NCBI GenBank assembly: GCA_946122785.1
Contig: CAMGYJ010000006.1
Location: 38,274,066 to 38,338,065 of the forward strand
From: Linum tenue
Lineage: Eukaryota; Streptophyta; Magnoliopsida; Malpighiales; Linaceae
Length of the DNA: 64,000 nt
Direction: 5' to 3'
Each line of letters opens with the position of its first letter. The first letter of the stretch is position 1. Both the position numbers and the translations under genes were made by a program. Below the pieces are notes generated by a model. It saw nothing but the letters and a program-made list of their open reading frames with translations. It searched no databases and had not been told where the DNA came from. Shown in pieces: positions 52,162 through 63,803 of the stretch.

Positions 52162-55100
52162 ATCTTCCTTCTCTTCAGCACTTCCTCCTTCTTCCTCCAC
52201 TCGAATCATCATATATGGCTTCCCTCGAAATAGCTCCACTTCCATGGCTCCAAAGTAGATCTCCAAATATGTCGCAACCTTCTCCTTCAACATCATTGCC
52301 TTAGCACGTGTGACTGACCCATTGATGTCCTCATCAGCCCCTCCTTCTTCAAAAGGATTTGCCCTCAAATCTGAATTGCCATCCAAATAAGGTGCAAGGT
52401 CAGAAACATTAAACGTTGCACTTACTCCATACTCTCCCGGCAAGTCGATCTTGTAGCCGTTGCTTCCAATCTTCGAAACCACCTGGAAAGGACCATCACA
52501 TCGGGGCATCAAATTTGATTTCCTCTGCCGGGGAAACCACTCCTTCCTCAAATGCACCCACACCTAGTCGCCAACTTCAAAGTGCCTCGGTTTCCTATTT
52601 TTGTTCACATTGCGCATGATCTGCTCCGTCCTTCTCTCAATGTTCAATCTCGCCTTCTCATGTAAACTCTTCACGAACTCAGCTTTCTTGGCTCCATCGA
52701 GATTGACCTGCTCATTCAAAGGTAATGGCATCAAATCCAAAGGAGTGAGTGGATTGAAACCATACACGAGCTCAAACGGAGTGAACTTCGTCGTCGAGTG
52801 CACCATCCTGTTGTAAGCAAACTCCACGTGGGGAAGGTAGTCCTCCCAAACCTTGATGTTGCTCCTGATCACAGCTCGTAGCATCAGGGACAGAGTTTGA
52901 TTGACAACCTCTGTTTGCCCATCGGTTTGAGGATGACATGTGGTAGAGAACAACAGCTTTGTCCCCAGTTTTCTCCACAACGTCTTCCAAAAGGAACTCA
53001 GAAACTTAGTATCTCGATAGGATACTATAGAATGCGGCATTCCATGTATCGCACCACTTCCCTGAAAAACAAATCAGCCACATTAATAGCACCATCCGTC
53101 TTATGACACGGGATAAAGTGTGCCATCTTCGAGAATCGATCCACCACCACAAAAATCGAATCTCTTCCCTTCCTTGTCCGCGGCAAACCAAGGACAAAAT
53201 CCATAGAGATGTCTATCCATGGAGCATATGGAATCGGCAGTGGTGTGTACAATCCCGATGATTGCACCTTCGACTTGGCCTTCTTGCACTCCACACACCT
53301 CGCACACAGATTCTCCACGTCTCCCTTCATGTGCGGCCAATAGAAGTGCTCTTGTAGACAACTCAGCGTCTTGTCTACACCGAAATGTGCCATTAGGCCT
53401 CCTCCATGAGCCTCTTTCAAAAGCAACTCTCGAAGTGATGATCGAGGAATACACAACTGGTTGGCTCGAAACAAGTAGCCATCACCTCGATAGAACTTCC
53501 CATCGCCATGCTGCTCACACTCGTTATAGATCTCTCTGAAATCAACATCATCAATGTAGAGATCCTTAATATGCTCGAATCCCAAGTACCTTGCTCCCAT
53601 CGTAGTGATCAGTGTATGCCTTCGAGATAGGGCATCAGAAGCTACATTTTCTTTGCCCTGCTTGTACTTGATCACATATTGAAATGACTCAATGAACTCA
53701 ACCCATCGAGCATGTCTCTTGTTCAGCTTGTGTTGAGCTTTCAAAGGCTCGAACTAGAGCATAAAGCTCCCTGTCGTACATCGGATAGTTGAGGGCAGCC
53801 CCACTCAACTTCTCATTGAAGTAAGCAATCGGCTTCTTCTCCTGCATCAACACTGCTCCAATTCCCAAACCAGATGCATCACACTCCACCTCAAATGTCT
53901 TATTGAAATCTGACAACATCAGAATAGGTGTGTGTGTGAGCTTGTGCTTGAGCAGCTCGAATGCTCTAGTCTGCTCCTCTCCCCAATAGAACGTCACCTT
54001 CTTCTTGATGATGGATGTCAATGGTGCGGCAATGGTGCTAAAATTGGGCACAAATCGACGATAGAACCCAGCAAGCCCATGAAAGCTCGGCACCTCATTC
54101 ACGTTGGTTGGAATAGGCCAATCGCGAATTGCTTTCACTTTCTCTTCGTCCACCTTGACTCCATCTGCACTCACCACAAAACCAAGGAAAATAACACTAG
54201 AAGTGCAAAACGAACACTTCTTGAGGTTAGCATACAATTTCTCCTTTCTCAACATCGCCAACACCTCTCTCAAGTGATTGAGATGATCCTCCATGCACTT
54301 CGAGTAGATCAGAATGTCGTCGAAGTATACGACCACGAACTTGCCAATGAATGGCCTCAAAACATGGTTCATCAGCCTCATGAACGTGCTAGGAGCATTG
54401 GTTAAACCAAAGGGCATCACCATGCATTCGTATAGACCCTGCTTGGTCTTAAACGCAGTCTTCCACTCGTCTCCCTCCTTCATACGAATTTGGTGGTAAC
54501 CTGATCTCAAATCAGTCTTGGAAAACACCGTAGAGCCATGTAATTCATAAAGCATATCATCTAATCGTGGAATTGGATGATGATACTTAACTGTAATTTG
54601 ATTGATGGCTCGACAGTCTACACACATCCGCCAGGTATGATCCTTCTTTGGCACGAGAATCACCGGAACTGCACACGGGCTCAAACTTTCTCGAACATGC
54701 CCCTTCTCCATGAGCTCGTCAATCTGCCTTTGCAGCTATTTGGTCTCTTCCGGATTAGCTCGATATGCTGCCTTGTTTGGAATTTGAGCTCCCGACACGA
54801 AATCAATCTGGTGCTCAATCCGCAATAGGAGGCAGCCCCTTTGGCGCTTCCTCTGGAAACACATCCTCGAACTCATCCAACACCACTCTTGCTTCGGCTG
54901 GAACTTCTTGGACTAGCTCTTGATTGAGAAGCACGTCCATGTACATGAGCACAATCAAAGGTTCTCGTGCACATGCAGCTTTCTTCAAATCTCCACTGCA
55001 TGCTAGCATCACTGCCTTCGAATCCACCATTCCAGCTCCCTCTTCTCCTTTCTTGGCCGAGGCATTACTTGCCTTTTCTTGCTCTCGACGTTGCTGCATT

Positions 55101-55657
55101 TGGAGTTGATCTCGATATACTTCACTTGGAGACAGAGGCTTCAACACGAACTTCTGTCCTCCATGTTGCAACTTGTACTTATTTGTCACTCCATCATGCT
55201 GTGTTTGTCGATCAAACTGCCATGGCCTGCCAAAAAGCACATGCGCAGCTTGCATAGGCACTATATCACACAAAATCTCATCTTTGTAATCTCCAATCTC
55301 GAACTTCATTAGTGCCTGCTTTGTGACTTTGATGGATCCGTGATCCTTAAGCCATTGCAGCGTGTATGGCTTTGGATGCTTCAACGTAGGCAGCCCTAAC
55401 CTCTTCACCGCACACGCGCTCACAACGTTCGTGCAACTTCCTCCATCGATCACTAGAGACAGCAACTTCCCATCAACTACACATCTCGTATGGAAGATAT
55501 TTTCTCTCTGTTCACTCTCCTCCTTAGGCTGCACAGACAATACTCTCCGTGCTACAAACAAACTGCCTGGAGGTGGTTCCATTTCCATAGACTCATCGAC
55601 ATCAGAATCGGTGGTCTCTTCCTCTTCCTCCGATACATACTCGCCATTATCAAGCAA
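52144..55657 (-). pseudogene. CRM-like pol: protease, RT, damaged RNase H, integrase
   Basis: Protease carries LVIDGGSCTNVVSA (about 55455), with D-G-G in place of the usual [25 protein letters not shown], then [30 protein letters not shown] and [12 protein letters not shown] with catalytic YFDD (about 54330). RNase H begins [20 protein letters not shown] but jumps near 53730-53740 from YALVRAF to [13 protein letters not shown], losing the middle block and shifting frame. Integrase has the H-H-C-C finger ([16 protein letters not shown]…[11 protein letters not shown]), [14 protein letters not shown], and YRDTKFLS…[14 protein letters not shown], with a break near 53025. The tail has WFPRQRKSNLMPRCDGPF and VSATFNVSDLAPY. 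A TAG near 54736 and frameshifts near 54815 and 52563 also break it. Confidence 0.9.
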
Positions 55658-55681
55658 GATCAGGGTCTTCTTATTAGCACA

Positions 55682-56850
55682 CTAGCTCACAATGTGTCCA
55701 CCTTGCTTCATAACTGGATTTGCACCATCAGCCCTTGCCGCGGGTCTAGGAGATTCTTTCACGGGCAGTTGTGGCTTAGGGTTGGTTGCAACTCCTTGGA
55801 TCGAATGTGTTGAATTCGTGGAGGGTTGAAACCTCCTATTTCGAAGCTGTCGTTCCACTTTACTTGCCATATCCACCAAATCTTCAAGTTCAAGGAACGG
55901 TTGTATCTCCACCACGCTCTTGATCTCTCGATTGAGACCATACAGAAAATGAGCTATGGTAGCCTCGCGGTCCTCTCTCACATCAGCACGTATCATCAAT
56001 ACTTCCAAATCCTTGTGATAAACTTCAATGCTTTTAGTTCCTTGTCTTAAAAGCTGGAAGTTTGATACATTTCTCGCAAATGGGAACTCGGTACAAACCA
56101 ATCCCTCATAATTCCTTTCATCTCATCCCACGTCTCAATAGGACGCTGCCTGTTTCTCCTTCGTCTTGTTTCCAACTGATCCCACCAAAAAAGTGCATAA
56201 TCCGAGAACTCTAGGGCAGCCAATGTCACTTTCTTCTTCTCGGAGTAGTTATGACAATCAAACACAAGTTCCATCTTTCGCTCCCAATCCAAATAAGCAT
56301 CAGGGTTCGTGGTACTACGAAAAGGTGGAATCGTGACCTTGAGGTTTCGCAAATCATCCTCCTCCTCAAAGCCCTCTTCTTTCTCGTCATTAAACTCCTC
56401 TTCATGAAGTTGCTGCCGCCCTCTCCTTTCAGCTCGAGGCATTCCAAGGTGTCTATGCTAGCGCATATGACGCTGCAATTCGTGAACCAAGGGTGGATGA
56501 GCTCGGTTTTCCCTTCCCCTTTCTTCCTGTCGAGGTTTAGGATCAGGGTTTGCGTCGACCACAACCAGCTGATGGAGCCTTGTCTCGACAGCCTCCATCC
56601 TCATGGCTTGCTCAGCAAGCCTTGCTATTTGCTCTTCTTGTGCACGAGCAATGTTCTCCAATTGATTTCTGATCGCTTCGAGTGCTGCTTCGATGTTTGT
56701 GATGCAAGAAAACTCCAAGAACCCAAGAACAATCAAGAACTCGCACAACCTGCTTCTTGCTCGCAAGAAACACCAAGAACTCTCAAGAACAAACAACCTC
56801 CTATCTTGCGGCTCAAGAACACGAACAAAAACGCACAAGATCTTCAAAAA
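55682..56850 (-). pseudogene. CRM-like gag
   Basis: Minus strand. An early charged region (ARLAEQAMRMEAVETRL) leads to a capsid core TNPDAYLDWERKMELVFD, SEKKKVTLAALEFSDYALFWWDQL and PIETWDEMKGIMRDWFVP. After a frameshift near 56060-56047 it continues as GTKSIEVYHKDLEVLMIRAD and ATIAHFLYGLNREI, then ELEDLVDMASKVERQL. The zinc knuckle expected at the end is not clear; a stop at 55682-55684 closes the frame. Gag would form the particle. Confidence 0.85.
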
Positions 56851-56880
56851 ACTTCAAGAACACGCGACTAATTTGAACCT

Positions 56881-56894
56881 TAGCTCTGATACCA
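56881..56894 (-). promoter_or_regulatory. Primer binding site of the CRM-like element
   Basis: Minus-strand tggtatcagagcta, complementary to initiator tRNA-Met, two bases inside the 5' LTR edge at 56897. Confidence 0.92.
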
Positions 56895-56896
56895 CT

Positions 56897-57374
56897 TGAT
56901 ATAATCAAAGTAGCGCAGGGTCAAGCTTCTCGAACCAAACAGAACCAGATAGGATGGAAATCGTTCGGACAGTACTCACCCGTGAATAAGGGCAATCGAT
57001 ATATGAATCGATCGGACAGATTCAACTTGGAATAAAGGGAAATCGATATGGGTAGCTCGCCACAACTAGGGTGAATACCTAGTTGATAAGAGTCGCTCTA
57101 GCAATCTGGAAATTCTCGACAGAGTAATTAGGGCAAATTCCGCGTAGGGAACTCGACAATAGCCTCTGAAATTCAATAATAATCCTCTAAAGGCAAACCA
57201 ACGTGTTCAGCCCTTTATATAGGCAAAGCACAACCCAAATCCGACTCCAACATGGAAAAACAATCATAAACCGACTTTAAAACATGAAAACTCGGATATA
57301 GCCCAGCAAATCCGTTAAGCCCAAACCGTTAAGCCTAGACCCGTTAAGCAAACCCATTAAGGCTGCTTCTTGCA
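56897..57374 (-). repeat. 5' LTR of the CRM-like element
   Basis: 478 bp. It carries about 49 bp not in the other LTR (near 56960-57008, ttcggacagtactcacccgt and following) but fewer cccgttaag units near 57325-57360. A TATA-like tatataaa is near 57219-57212 on the minus strand. Confidence 0.85.
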
Positions 57375-57590
57375 ATCTACCTTCTCTTCAGCACTTCCTC
57401 CTTCTTCCTCCACTCGAATCATCGTATATGGCTTCCCTCGAAATAGCTCCAGGTCCATGGCTCCAAAGTAGCTCTCCAAATATGTCGCAAGCTTCTCCTT
57501 CAACGTCCTTGCCTTAGCACGTGTGACTAGCCCATTGATGTCCTCATCAACATCCGTCCTGTCGGCTCCTGAGGCGGCTGCACGGGGAGT
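57375..57590 (-). pseudogene. Pol 3' end of a second CRM-like copy, joined to the same LTR
   Basis: Minus-strand frame ITRAKAR-like: DINGLVTRAKARTLKEKLAT, then YLESYFGAMDLELFRGKPYT…CKKQP, about 65 codons. It closely matches the last residues of the neighbouring element's own pol (52144-52350) but with several replacements. It lies directly upstream of the 5' LTR in the sense direction, so that LTR is also the 3' LTR of a second, otherwise missing, copy. Confidence 0.85.
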
Positions 57591-59100
57591 GTTAATTATT
57601 CGTGGCGACGGTGCTATCAGTTCTAGACATGCTAGCAACGCGCTAGTCAAAGTTTCACCTTATTGAACTCATCTGGACATATCACACAATATAAAACATC
57701 CTGCATCGATTCACCTTATTGAACTCATCATTAATAAAGATGTTTTGAATCAATAATAATGTTATTCAAATCGTTAATAAAGATGTGACATAAATTCAAT
57801 ATTTCCTTCATCAGCGTTGATGAAGGAAATGTTAATTGATAATAATTGATTGTAAATCGCTAATAGTGTTCGTGTGAAGCATTGAGAAATAGATTGAAAT
57901 TGTTAATAATGATGATGTATTTTAATAATAATTCATTTTATAAAGGTTGATAATGTCATTGCAACGTTAATAATGTCATTGCAAATCACCACTGAGAGAG
58001 GAAGAGTGAACATTTATATTTTCGAATGTCCATTTTTAAAATGTTAAATATTAATATCGAATTTCATTAAATATAAAATACTAATATCTTAATTTTCCTT
58101 TTGACGGTTAGATTTCTCCCTTGTCTCTCTTGTTCATATTGATTAAAATCTAGTTAAAAACTTCTTAAGTATCGACTTAAACACAAGATTTGAAGTTGCT
58201 TCACCCAATAAGCATTCTAGTTGTTTCGACTATGAGTAAACGAAAGGCGAATCCAATTAGAACATGGTAGATGTCCTCTATAGAGGCAATGCCATCCTTC
58301 TTTTGTTGCTATCTTGTTATAGGGCTACTTGTAGCTAGCTTTCATTTCATCTCATTAGGCCTGCAAAATGTCGAGTGTATCGAGTTTTAACCTAATTTAG
58401 ATTCAACTCGTTAAGAAACGAGTTGTGTTTAAACTCGACTTGTTTACTAAAATTTTGGCTTGTGCTTGACTGGAGCTCGACTCATCAATTAGTTCGCGAG
58501 TTCGGCCCATGCTAAGGTATCATATCATTCAGTTCATAATTCTAACGGTTCATATCATGTTCCTTCATAGTAATTAGTATATGAGCAATCTATGATACAC
58601 ATTTATCTCCTAATTGTTAGCAAGACATATTTGATTACATGTTTAAATTGTTAAACATCATATGTGAATGTGACGGGATACTTAATTTGACAAACCTATG
58701 AATTATCAACAAGTCAATGACAAGTTATTAATCGATTTGCTCATATGTTGCTAGTTGAAGTGACTCGCTAATTAATCTGTCAAGCCAACTCATACCTCAA
58801 AACAAGTTAGCTCACGAGTTGACCTCAATAAGCAACCAAGTCGAACTTGCTCATGAGCCTTACAAGCCGAACAAGATTAAAGCTCAACCTTACCCCGTTA
58901 ATGAGTAAACAAACTGAGTGTCAAACAAGTTTTTCCCGAGTCAAATGTCGAGCCGCTAATAAGCCATTGAGGGTGGATAAGGTTACTAGGGGGTGCTTAC
59001 TCACTTGACTAATCCCCTTCCAACCCTTATATCTGGACACAACAATCAAACAGTTAAAAAATGGGAAGGCCTTTTTAATTACTAGTAGGGGTAGTTTGGG
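57591..59100. other. AT-rich intergenic DNA, no gene
   Basis: No coding frame. At 57720-57990 many ttaataa(a/t)g words recur (for example two copies of gttaataaagatgt-like sequence). Near 58404-58425 a near-perfect hairpin caactcgttaagaaacgagttg sits in a region rich in gagctcga/cgagtt words (58360-58960) that may be an old hAT-like relic; its ends could not be fixed. Confidence 0.35.
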
Positions 59101-59880
59101 TATTATGAAAAATTACGAAGTATACAAACCAGACTTACAAGCAGTACAAACCATACAAACAGTACAAACTAGAACGACAAAACATACAAACATATATAAA
59201 AACAATACAAAACATACAAACTATACAAACAATACAAAGTAGACCGACAAACAATACAACTCATAAAAAAAGGAAAAACAACCAGGTTAACTTTGGAGAC
59301 TCCATCCCTATATAGAGAGGCACCGTCCCAAAGTCAACTTGGTTATTTTTTAGACATACAAACATTACAAACATGGTGGACAAATATTACAAAGTAGACT
59401 GACAAACCATACAAAATGGAAAAACACCCGAGTTGACTTTTGAGGCTCCATCTCTATATAGAGGCGTTTCATCCAAAAGTCAACCAGGTTGTTTTTTAGA
59501 CATAAAAAAACATTACAAACATGGTTGAAAAAAATGTCAAACATGGTGCACAAAAATAACAAAGCTTACCAACATTAAAAAAAAATTACAAAGCAAACAA
59601 ACAGTACAAAATAACACTACTTATAATACAAATCGGTGATATTGTATTACAAATCAATGAATATAGAGTATACAAATAATAACATAAAGTATATAAACTA
59701 GAGTAACAAATATTATAAATCAAAATATATACAAATTAGTCATATAAAACATTACAAACATAATAGACAAAAATAACAAACTAGAATGATAAATGATACA
59801 AACCGAATTGATATAAAATGTTACAAATTGGACTTATAAACATTACAAGGTCGACAAACATCACAAATCCAACACTACCG
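59100..59880. repeat. tacaaac-rich low-complexity region with two hairpin units
   Basis: Words tacaaac, attacaaac and tacaaact recur dozens of times. Two stem-loops lie within: 59280-59344 (aaccaggttaactttgg paired with ccaaagtcaacttggtt around a tatatagag loop) and about 59427-59492 (acccgagttgacttttg paired with caaaagtcaaccaggtt around the same loop). The units are direct repeats about 147 bp apart. Confidence 0.65.
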
Positions 59881-60780
59881 CCCGAATATCCGCCTCCGCA
59901 GTCTCTAGTCGTCGGAAAATCCACCGTCACCGATCGCCGGAAATCCACCGTCTCTCTTTCTCTTGGGTGCGCCAAAATGGGATGCTACCTTATAGAAATC
60001 CCCCATGTCCATTGCCGAAGAAACCCCTGCCCAAAAGGGATGTCGACAAAATTCCTAACTGGCGGCCGAGGCGCAAACGGGACGCCTACAATTACCATCT
60101 TACCCTTTATTAAAGTAGATTAATTTGAACTTTTAGATTTTAATAAGATTCATAGCTGAGATTGACTTAGTCATGTGACTAAGGACCCCTACTTAGTCAC
60201 CTTATTTTAGCCCTAAGCCGTTTGGCTCACGCTACATCACAATTCTCATCTCATTTCCCTTCTCTTCAGTCCTCCCTCACTTGGGATGGGATACCGTCAC
60301 AACCCACTTTGTAGCCATTAGATGTAATCTCTCTCCTGTCGTTTTTAAATTAAGGGTTGAGATGAAACGAAGGGTATTTTTGGGAGAAATTTTTTTTACC
60401 ACAGTCAATCATTTTCCCTCCCATATAAAATAATAAAACCCTAATCTAACCTATACCAACACCATAGTCGTTCACCTCTGTCTCCCCTTCCTCCCTCTCT
60501 TCCGTGGACGTTGTGGTCGCCGCCACTTCACCTCCCTCTTCCTCTGTCGTGCTCGCCGCCACCCTCCGCCCTCCGCCGCGCCTGCTGTGCTATGCTGCCC
60601 CCCCCCCTCCCGTCCTGCGCTCCTCGTCGTGCTCTGTTCCCCTCGTCGCACCCACTATCGCGAGGTTACTGACTCTTCCCTGCCTCCCCCTTTCCTTATC
60701 TCTGTTTTTTTTAAGATCTGTGATTTTTCATATTACAGATCTGATTTTTTGTGTTAGTCTCTAGTGATAGTCTCTACAGG
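59881..60780. other. No gene assigned; short GC-rich open stretches
   Basis: Two short GC-rich frames are open here (59818-60123 and 60504-60764), the second a Pro/Ser/Val low-complexity reading of ct/cc-rich DNA after a pyrimidine-rich tract. Neither shows a domain. 60420-60500 looks like a 5' leader (cccaccttcc-type pyrimidines), so an unrecognised gene start is possible but unsupported. Confidence 0.25.
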
Positions 60781-60960
60781 TATGTTACTAGTGAGCACTG
60801 GTACGTCCCGTGACTAATGGTAGCGTACCACTACCACTAGTAGCGCTACTGGTACGTACAAGTGACTAGTGGTAGCATACCAGTACTCACTGGTACACTA
60901 CCGGTGGTAGTTTTTGTGTACCACTAGGCAAAAATTATTACCATTAGCGCACTAATGGAG
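60781..60960. repeat. Cluster of interleaved palindromes (actagt, ggtagc, gtaccag words)
   Basis: Perfect 11-bp arms ctaccactagt (60831-60841) and actagtggtag (60865-60875) enclose a 23-bp spacer with the palindromes agcgct and gtac. Further inverted words (actagtgagcactggtac at 60788-60805 against cagtactcactggtac at 60881-60896) surround it. Strong cruciform potential; no transposon termini with target duplications were found. Confidence 0.6.
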
Positions 60961-62480
60961 TGATACTTTTTTGTAGGTGGCCGGAGCGAGTATGATTGAA
61001 GCCTGAAGGATTACACCGGAGAAGGTCTGTTGGTCGGAGAAAGTCAGCAGGTCGGAGTGAGTGGCTGGTGGAAAGGAAGAGAGAGAAATGCATTTGTGGT
61101 AAGATTTAAATTTTAAAATAAAATAATATATTTAATATGGTTTTAGTTTCCCAAAATGTAATCTATCTACAAAAACTAATAAGGCAATGTCAACATAAGG
61201 CTTTTTATTCGTTAGTGCTCGTTCCCCAATCCGCATAGTTCGGATGCGCCAAACAGTCTTTCCACCCCAATTCTTTATTCTTTTACCTTTTCGTCTCCGG
61301 CTCCGGGAGTAGATATCCTTCTTTTTATAAAATAATAATTAAATAGCTATAAAGCAAGTTTACGGGAAAAGGAATATATTTACTATAAAGAAACAAATTT
61401 ATGAGGTTCCATTCTCTACTGTTCATTCACGACAAATCTCACCCATTTTTATTTTACCCCATTCATCCTGTATCTAGAATGCAATATATATTGCTACATA
61501 GAGTATGTGTAGGATATGAGTGAAATATATAATGGGTTTTGAGGGTTTGTAGTTGATTAGGATATGTTTTGGATATTATTTCCATAATTTAAAATGTGTA
61601 TAGGTTGGATATTGACTAATTGATGTGAGCTAATTTGATCATACTAACTAAAACCTGATTTGGAATGTATATGAAAAAAATATGTGTTCTAATTACATAA
61701 CAATTAAATCATATAAGCATACAATATTTAACCATTACATATGCCTATTACATTTTAGGTAATACGACCCGTAAATTTTGTTATACTTTATAAAAATAAG
61801 TAACCTTATTTCATAACATTGTAGGAATTCCTTATACTTTTATCAAAATGGATTAATGCATATTTTTTATTTAAAACAATATTTAGCAGTGGTACTAAAT
61901 AAAGTACACCGTCGCCTAAATCAAAGTATCATTGATTATACATATGTAATTTCCACTCATTCAATTCGAGTTGGATTGACTTCTAATTATTTAAGCTAGC
62001 TCATATGGTGCATGGATATTATTGGTTTTGCGAAAAATAATCACGAACAAAGACTAATAACATTAATAATTATCCATATTGTTAGAGCCAATATAGTCAA
62101 AAGCGAGTTTCTAGGTAGAAACGTTTTGGTGATTTAGAAGCGTAAAATCGTAAGTTTTTAAGTTTTATTGCGGAGTTTTTAACTACATAAGCTATAAAAA
62201 CTAAGATTTTGTGTAGAAACGTTTTAGTGACCTAGAAACGTAAAATCGTAAGTTTTTAAGTTTTAAAGCGCGATTTTGACTACATTGGTTAGAGCTATAT
62301 TGCAATAAAGACTAATAATATTCACGGGTGCATAAAGTCCACATCCTTACGTTCTTTTATAAATTCTAAAATATATTGCTACAAAGAATATTAACATCAG
62401 TAATTGTCCATATTACCATAACTATATTGACATAAAGTTTAATAACATCCGTAAAATTATTCATAGTATTAGGGTTAGAT
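60961..62480. other. AT-rich intergenic DNA with one tandem/inverted block
   Basis: No coding frame. At about 62117-62270 a unit gtagaaacgtttt(g/a)gtga…gtaaaatcgtaagtttttaag is present twice, about 96 bp apart. It is flanked by inverted words (atatagtcaaaagcg at about 62092-62106 and cgcgattttgactaca at about 62269-62284), so it may be a small foldback element. Confidence 0.45.
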
Positions 62481-62544
62481 GCAAAAGGACGTTTTCTTTT
62501 TCTTTCTGAGAGTCGGTCAAGTGGAAAGTAGGTCGAGTATTAGT

Positions 62545-62690
62545 TAAAGCTACACCTAATCCAACAATTCGAAAACCAAATTTTACCAACACTAGACTCA
62601 AAACCCGCCAACGATGGATTTTACCTTCTTTGAGCGGATTGGAATAGGTTAGGTACCCGTGAATGCAGATTCAATTATCATCTCTTGGAC
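62545..62690. repeat. Old relic resembling the hAT at 17511-18199
   Basis: aaacccgccaacgatgg, ttttacc, ttgagcggattgg and ggtacccgtgaatgc line up in order with the right half of the inner hAT (near 18115-18180: aaacccgtcaacacgg, ttttaccc, ttgactggattgg, ggtacccgtggg). Ends and duplication are not preserved. Confidence 0.35.
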
Positions 62691-63116
62691 ACACAGCCAA
62701 ATGACGCGGGGATTGAGAATATGTGAAGGTTTAAAGATTTCGTTCTCTCCATTTAAAAAATTACGCATCGATAGCCATTTAAGGAGGGGTGAATAATACT
62801 TTTCCTAATTAAAATAAAACTAATTTTCAGGCCATCTAAGTTTTGATTCTATATATTTTAATTAAATTATCAAGCTGTAATAATTTTGTCATCACTTCCA
62901 TGAAGAAATGGCATTAAGTGGTAGGTGAAAAAATTATCATTTGAAAGTTGAAACATTAATCTTAAAAATGAAAAAAAACCTACTCGGCCCTAGTTAATAT
63001 ATATAAAAAGAAAAATAATTAATAAGACTATTTTTCCACTTCCCAAATTGCTTTTGGTTGTCAAACTCACAAGTCACAACCCTATTGAGAGATGTGTCCG
63101 TGTATCACATCCCCTC

Positions 63117-63803
63117 ACTTAGGGGTCGTTTGCTTCATGGATTTGGTACCCAAATCCAATCCATCATGGATTTAACAAAAATCCATTGTTTGCTTGCACT
63201 TTTTTTGGAGACCAAATCCGTGGGGCCCACGGATTTTAAGGGTCCAAATCCGTGGACCCCACGGACTTATAAATTTCATATGTTGATGTGGAATTTGGAA
63301 CATGACATAAATCCTTGATGGGATTTTACTCATATACCCTCATGCATTTTTAATATTCCAAGGTTGCCCTCAAATTTAACTATTATACATTATAATTAAT
63401 CAAGTAATTAACAATGAATGAATAATATAAACATTCAATTAACATTAACCGTTAAACGGAATTTTCTCGTTTATTATTATTGTCCATGTGGCAGCATTAT
63501 GCTTATTAGTATGTATTGTCTTTGTTTTGTGTACATATCATAAACATGTCAAACATATAGAAAATGATAGTAAGGTAATTTTGAAGTTTTGTCTTTCTTT
63601 TGTATACATATCATAATGTCAAACATATATAGAAAATGATAGTAATGTATTTTTAGACTTCAAGTTAGAAATCCCATACCTTTAAATCCATGATAAAAAC
63701 ATCTCAACAAACAAAGGATTGTTACAAATCCATGATGGCTCAAATCCTTGATAAATTCTTGAGTTTTTAAATTACAAAACCCTCGTTTTTTAATCCATGA
63801 AGC
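63117..63803. mobile_element. MITE-like element, possibly PIF/Harbinger type, right end damaged
   Basis: Starts tta|ggggtcgtttgcttcatgg near 63117. The right end near 63792-63803 reads aatccatgaagc, the inverse of gcttcatggatt, but the outer acgacccc is missing. Multiple aaatccatg/catggattt words fill the interior. A near-palindrome aaatccgtggg-g-cccacggattt (63214-63236) is a strong hairpin. Superfamily is inference from the terminus. Confidence 0.45.

Larger units (their letters stand above)
51674..57374 (-). mobile_element. Ty3/gypsy chromovirus, CRM-like, minus strand, dead
   Basis: LTRs are at 51674-52161 (3' LTR) and 56897-57374 (5' LTR); on the minus strand each starts TGCAAGAAGCAGCC and ends TTATATCA. 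The primer site tggtatcagagcta lies at 56894-56881. Gag (about 56850-55682), protease (55657-54815), RT and RNase H (54711-53700), integrase (53744-52564) and a C-terminal tail (to 52144) follow in normal order. Frames are broken in several places and RNase H has lost a piece. The CRM-like label comes from the gag (NPDAYLDWERKMELVFDCHN) and integrase style as I remember them. Confidence 0.9.

Noticed and set aside
60504..60764. 86-codon Pro/Ser/Val-rich open frame
   Set aside because: Low-complexity ct/cc-rich DNA without a domain or defensible gene structure.
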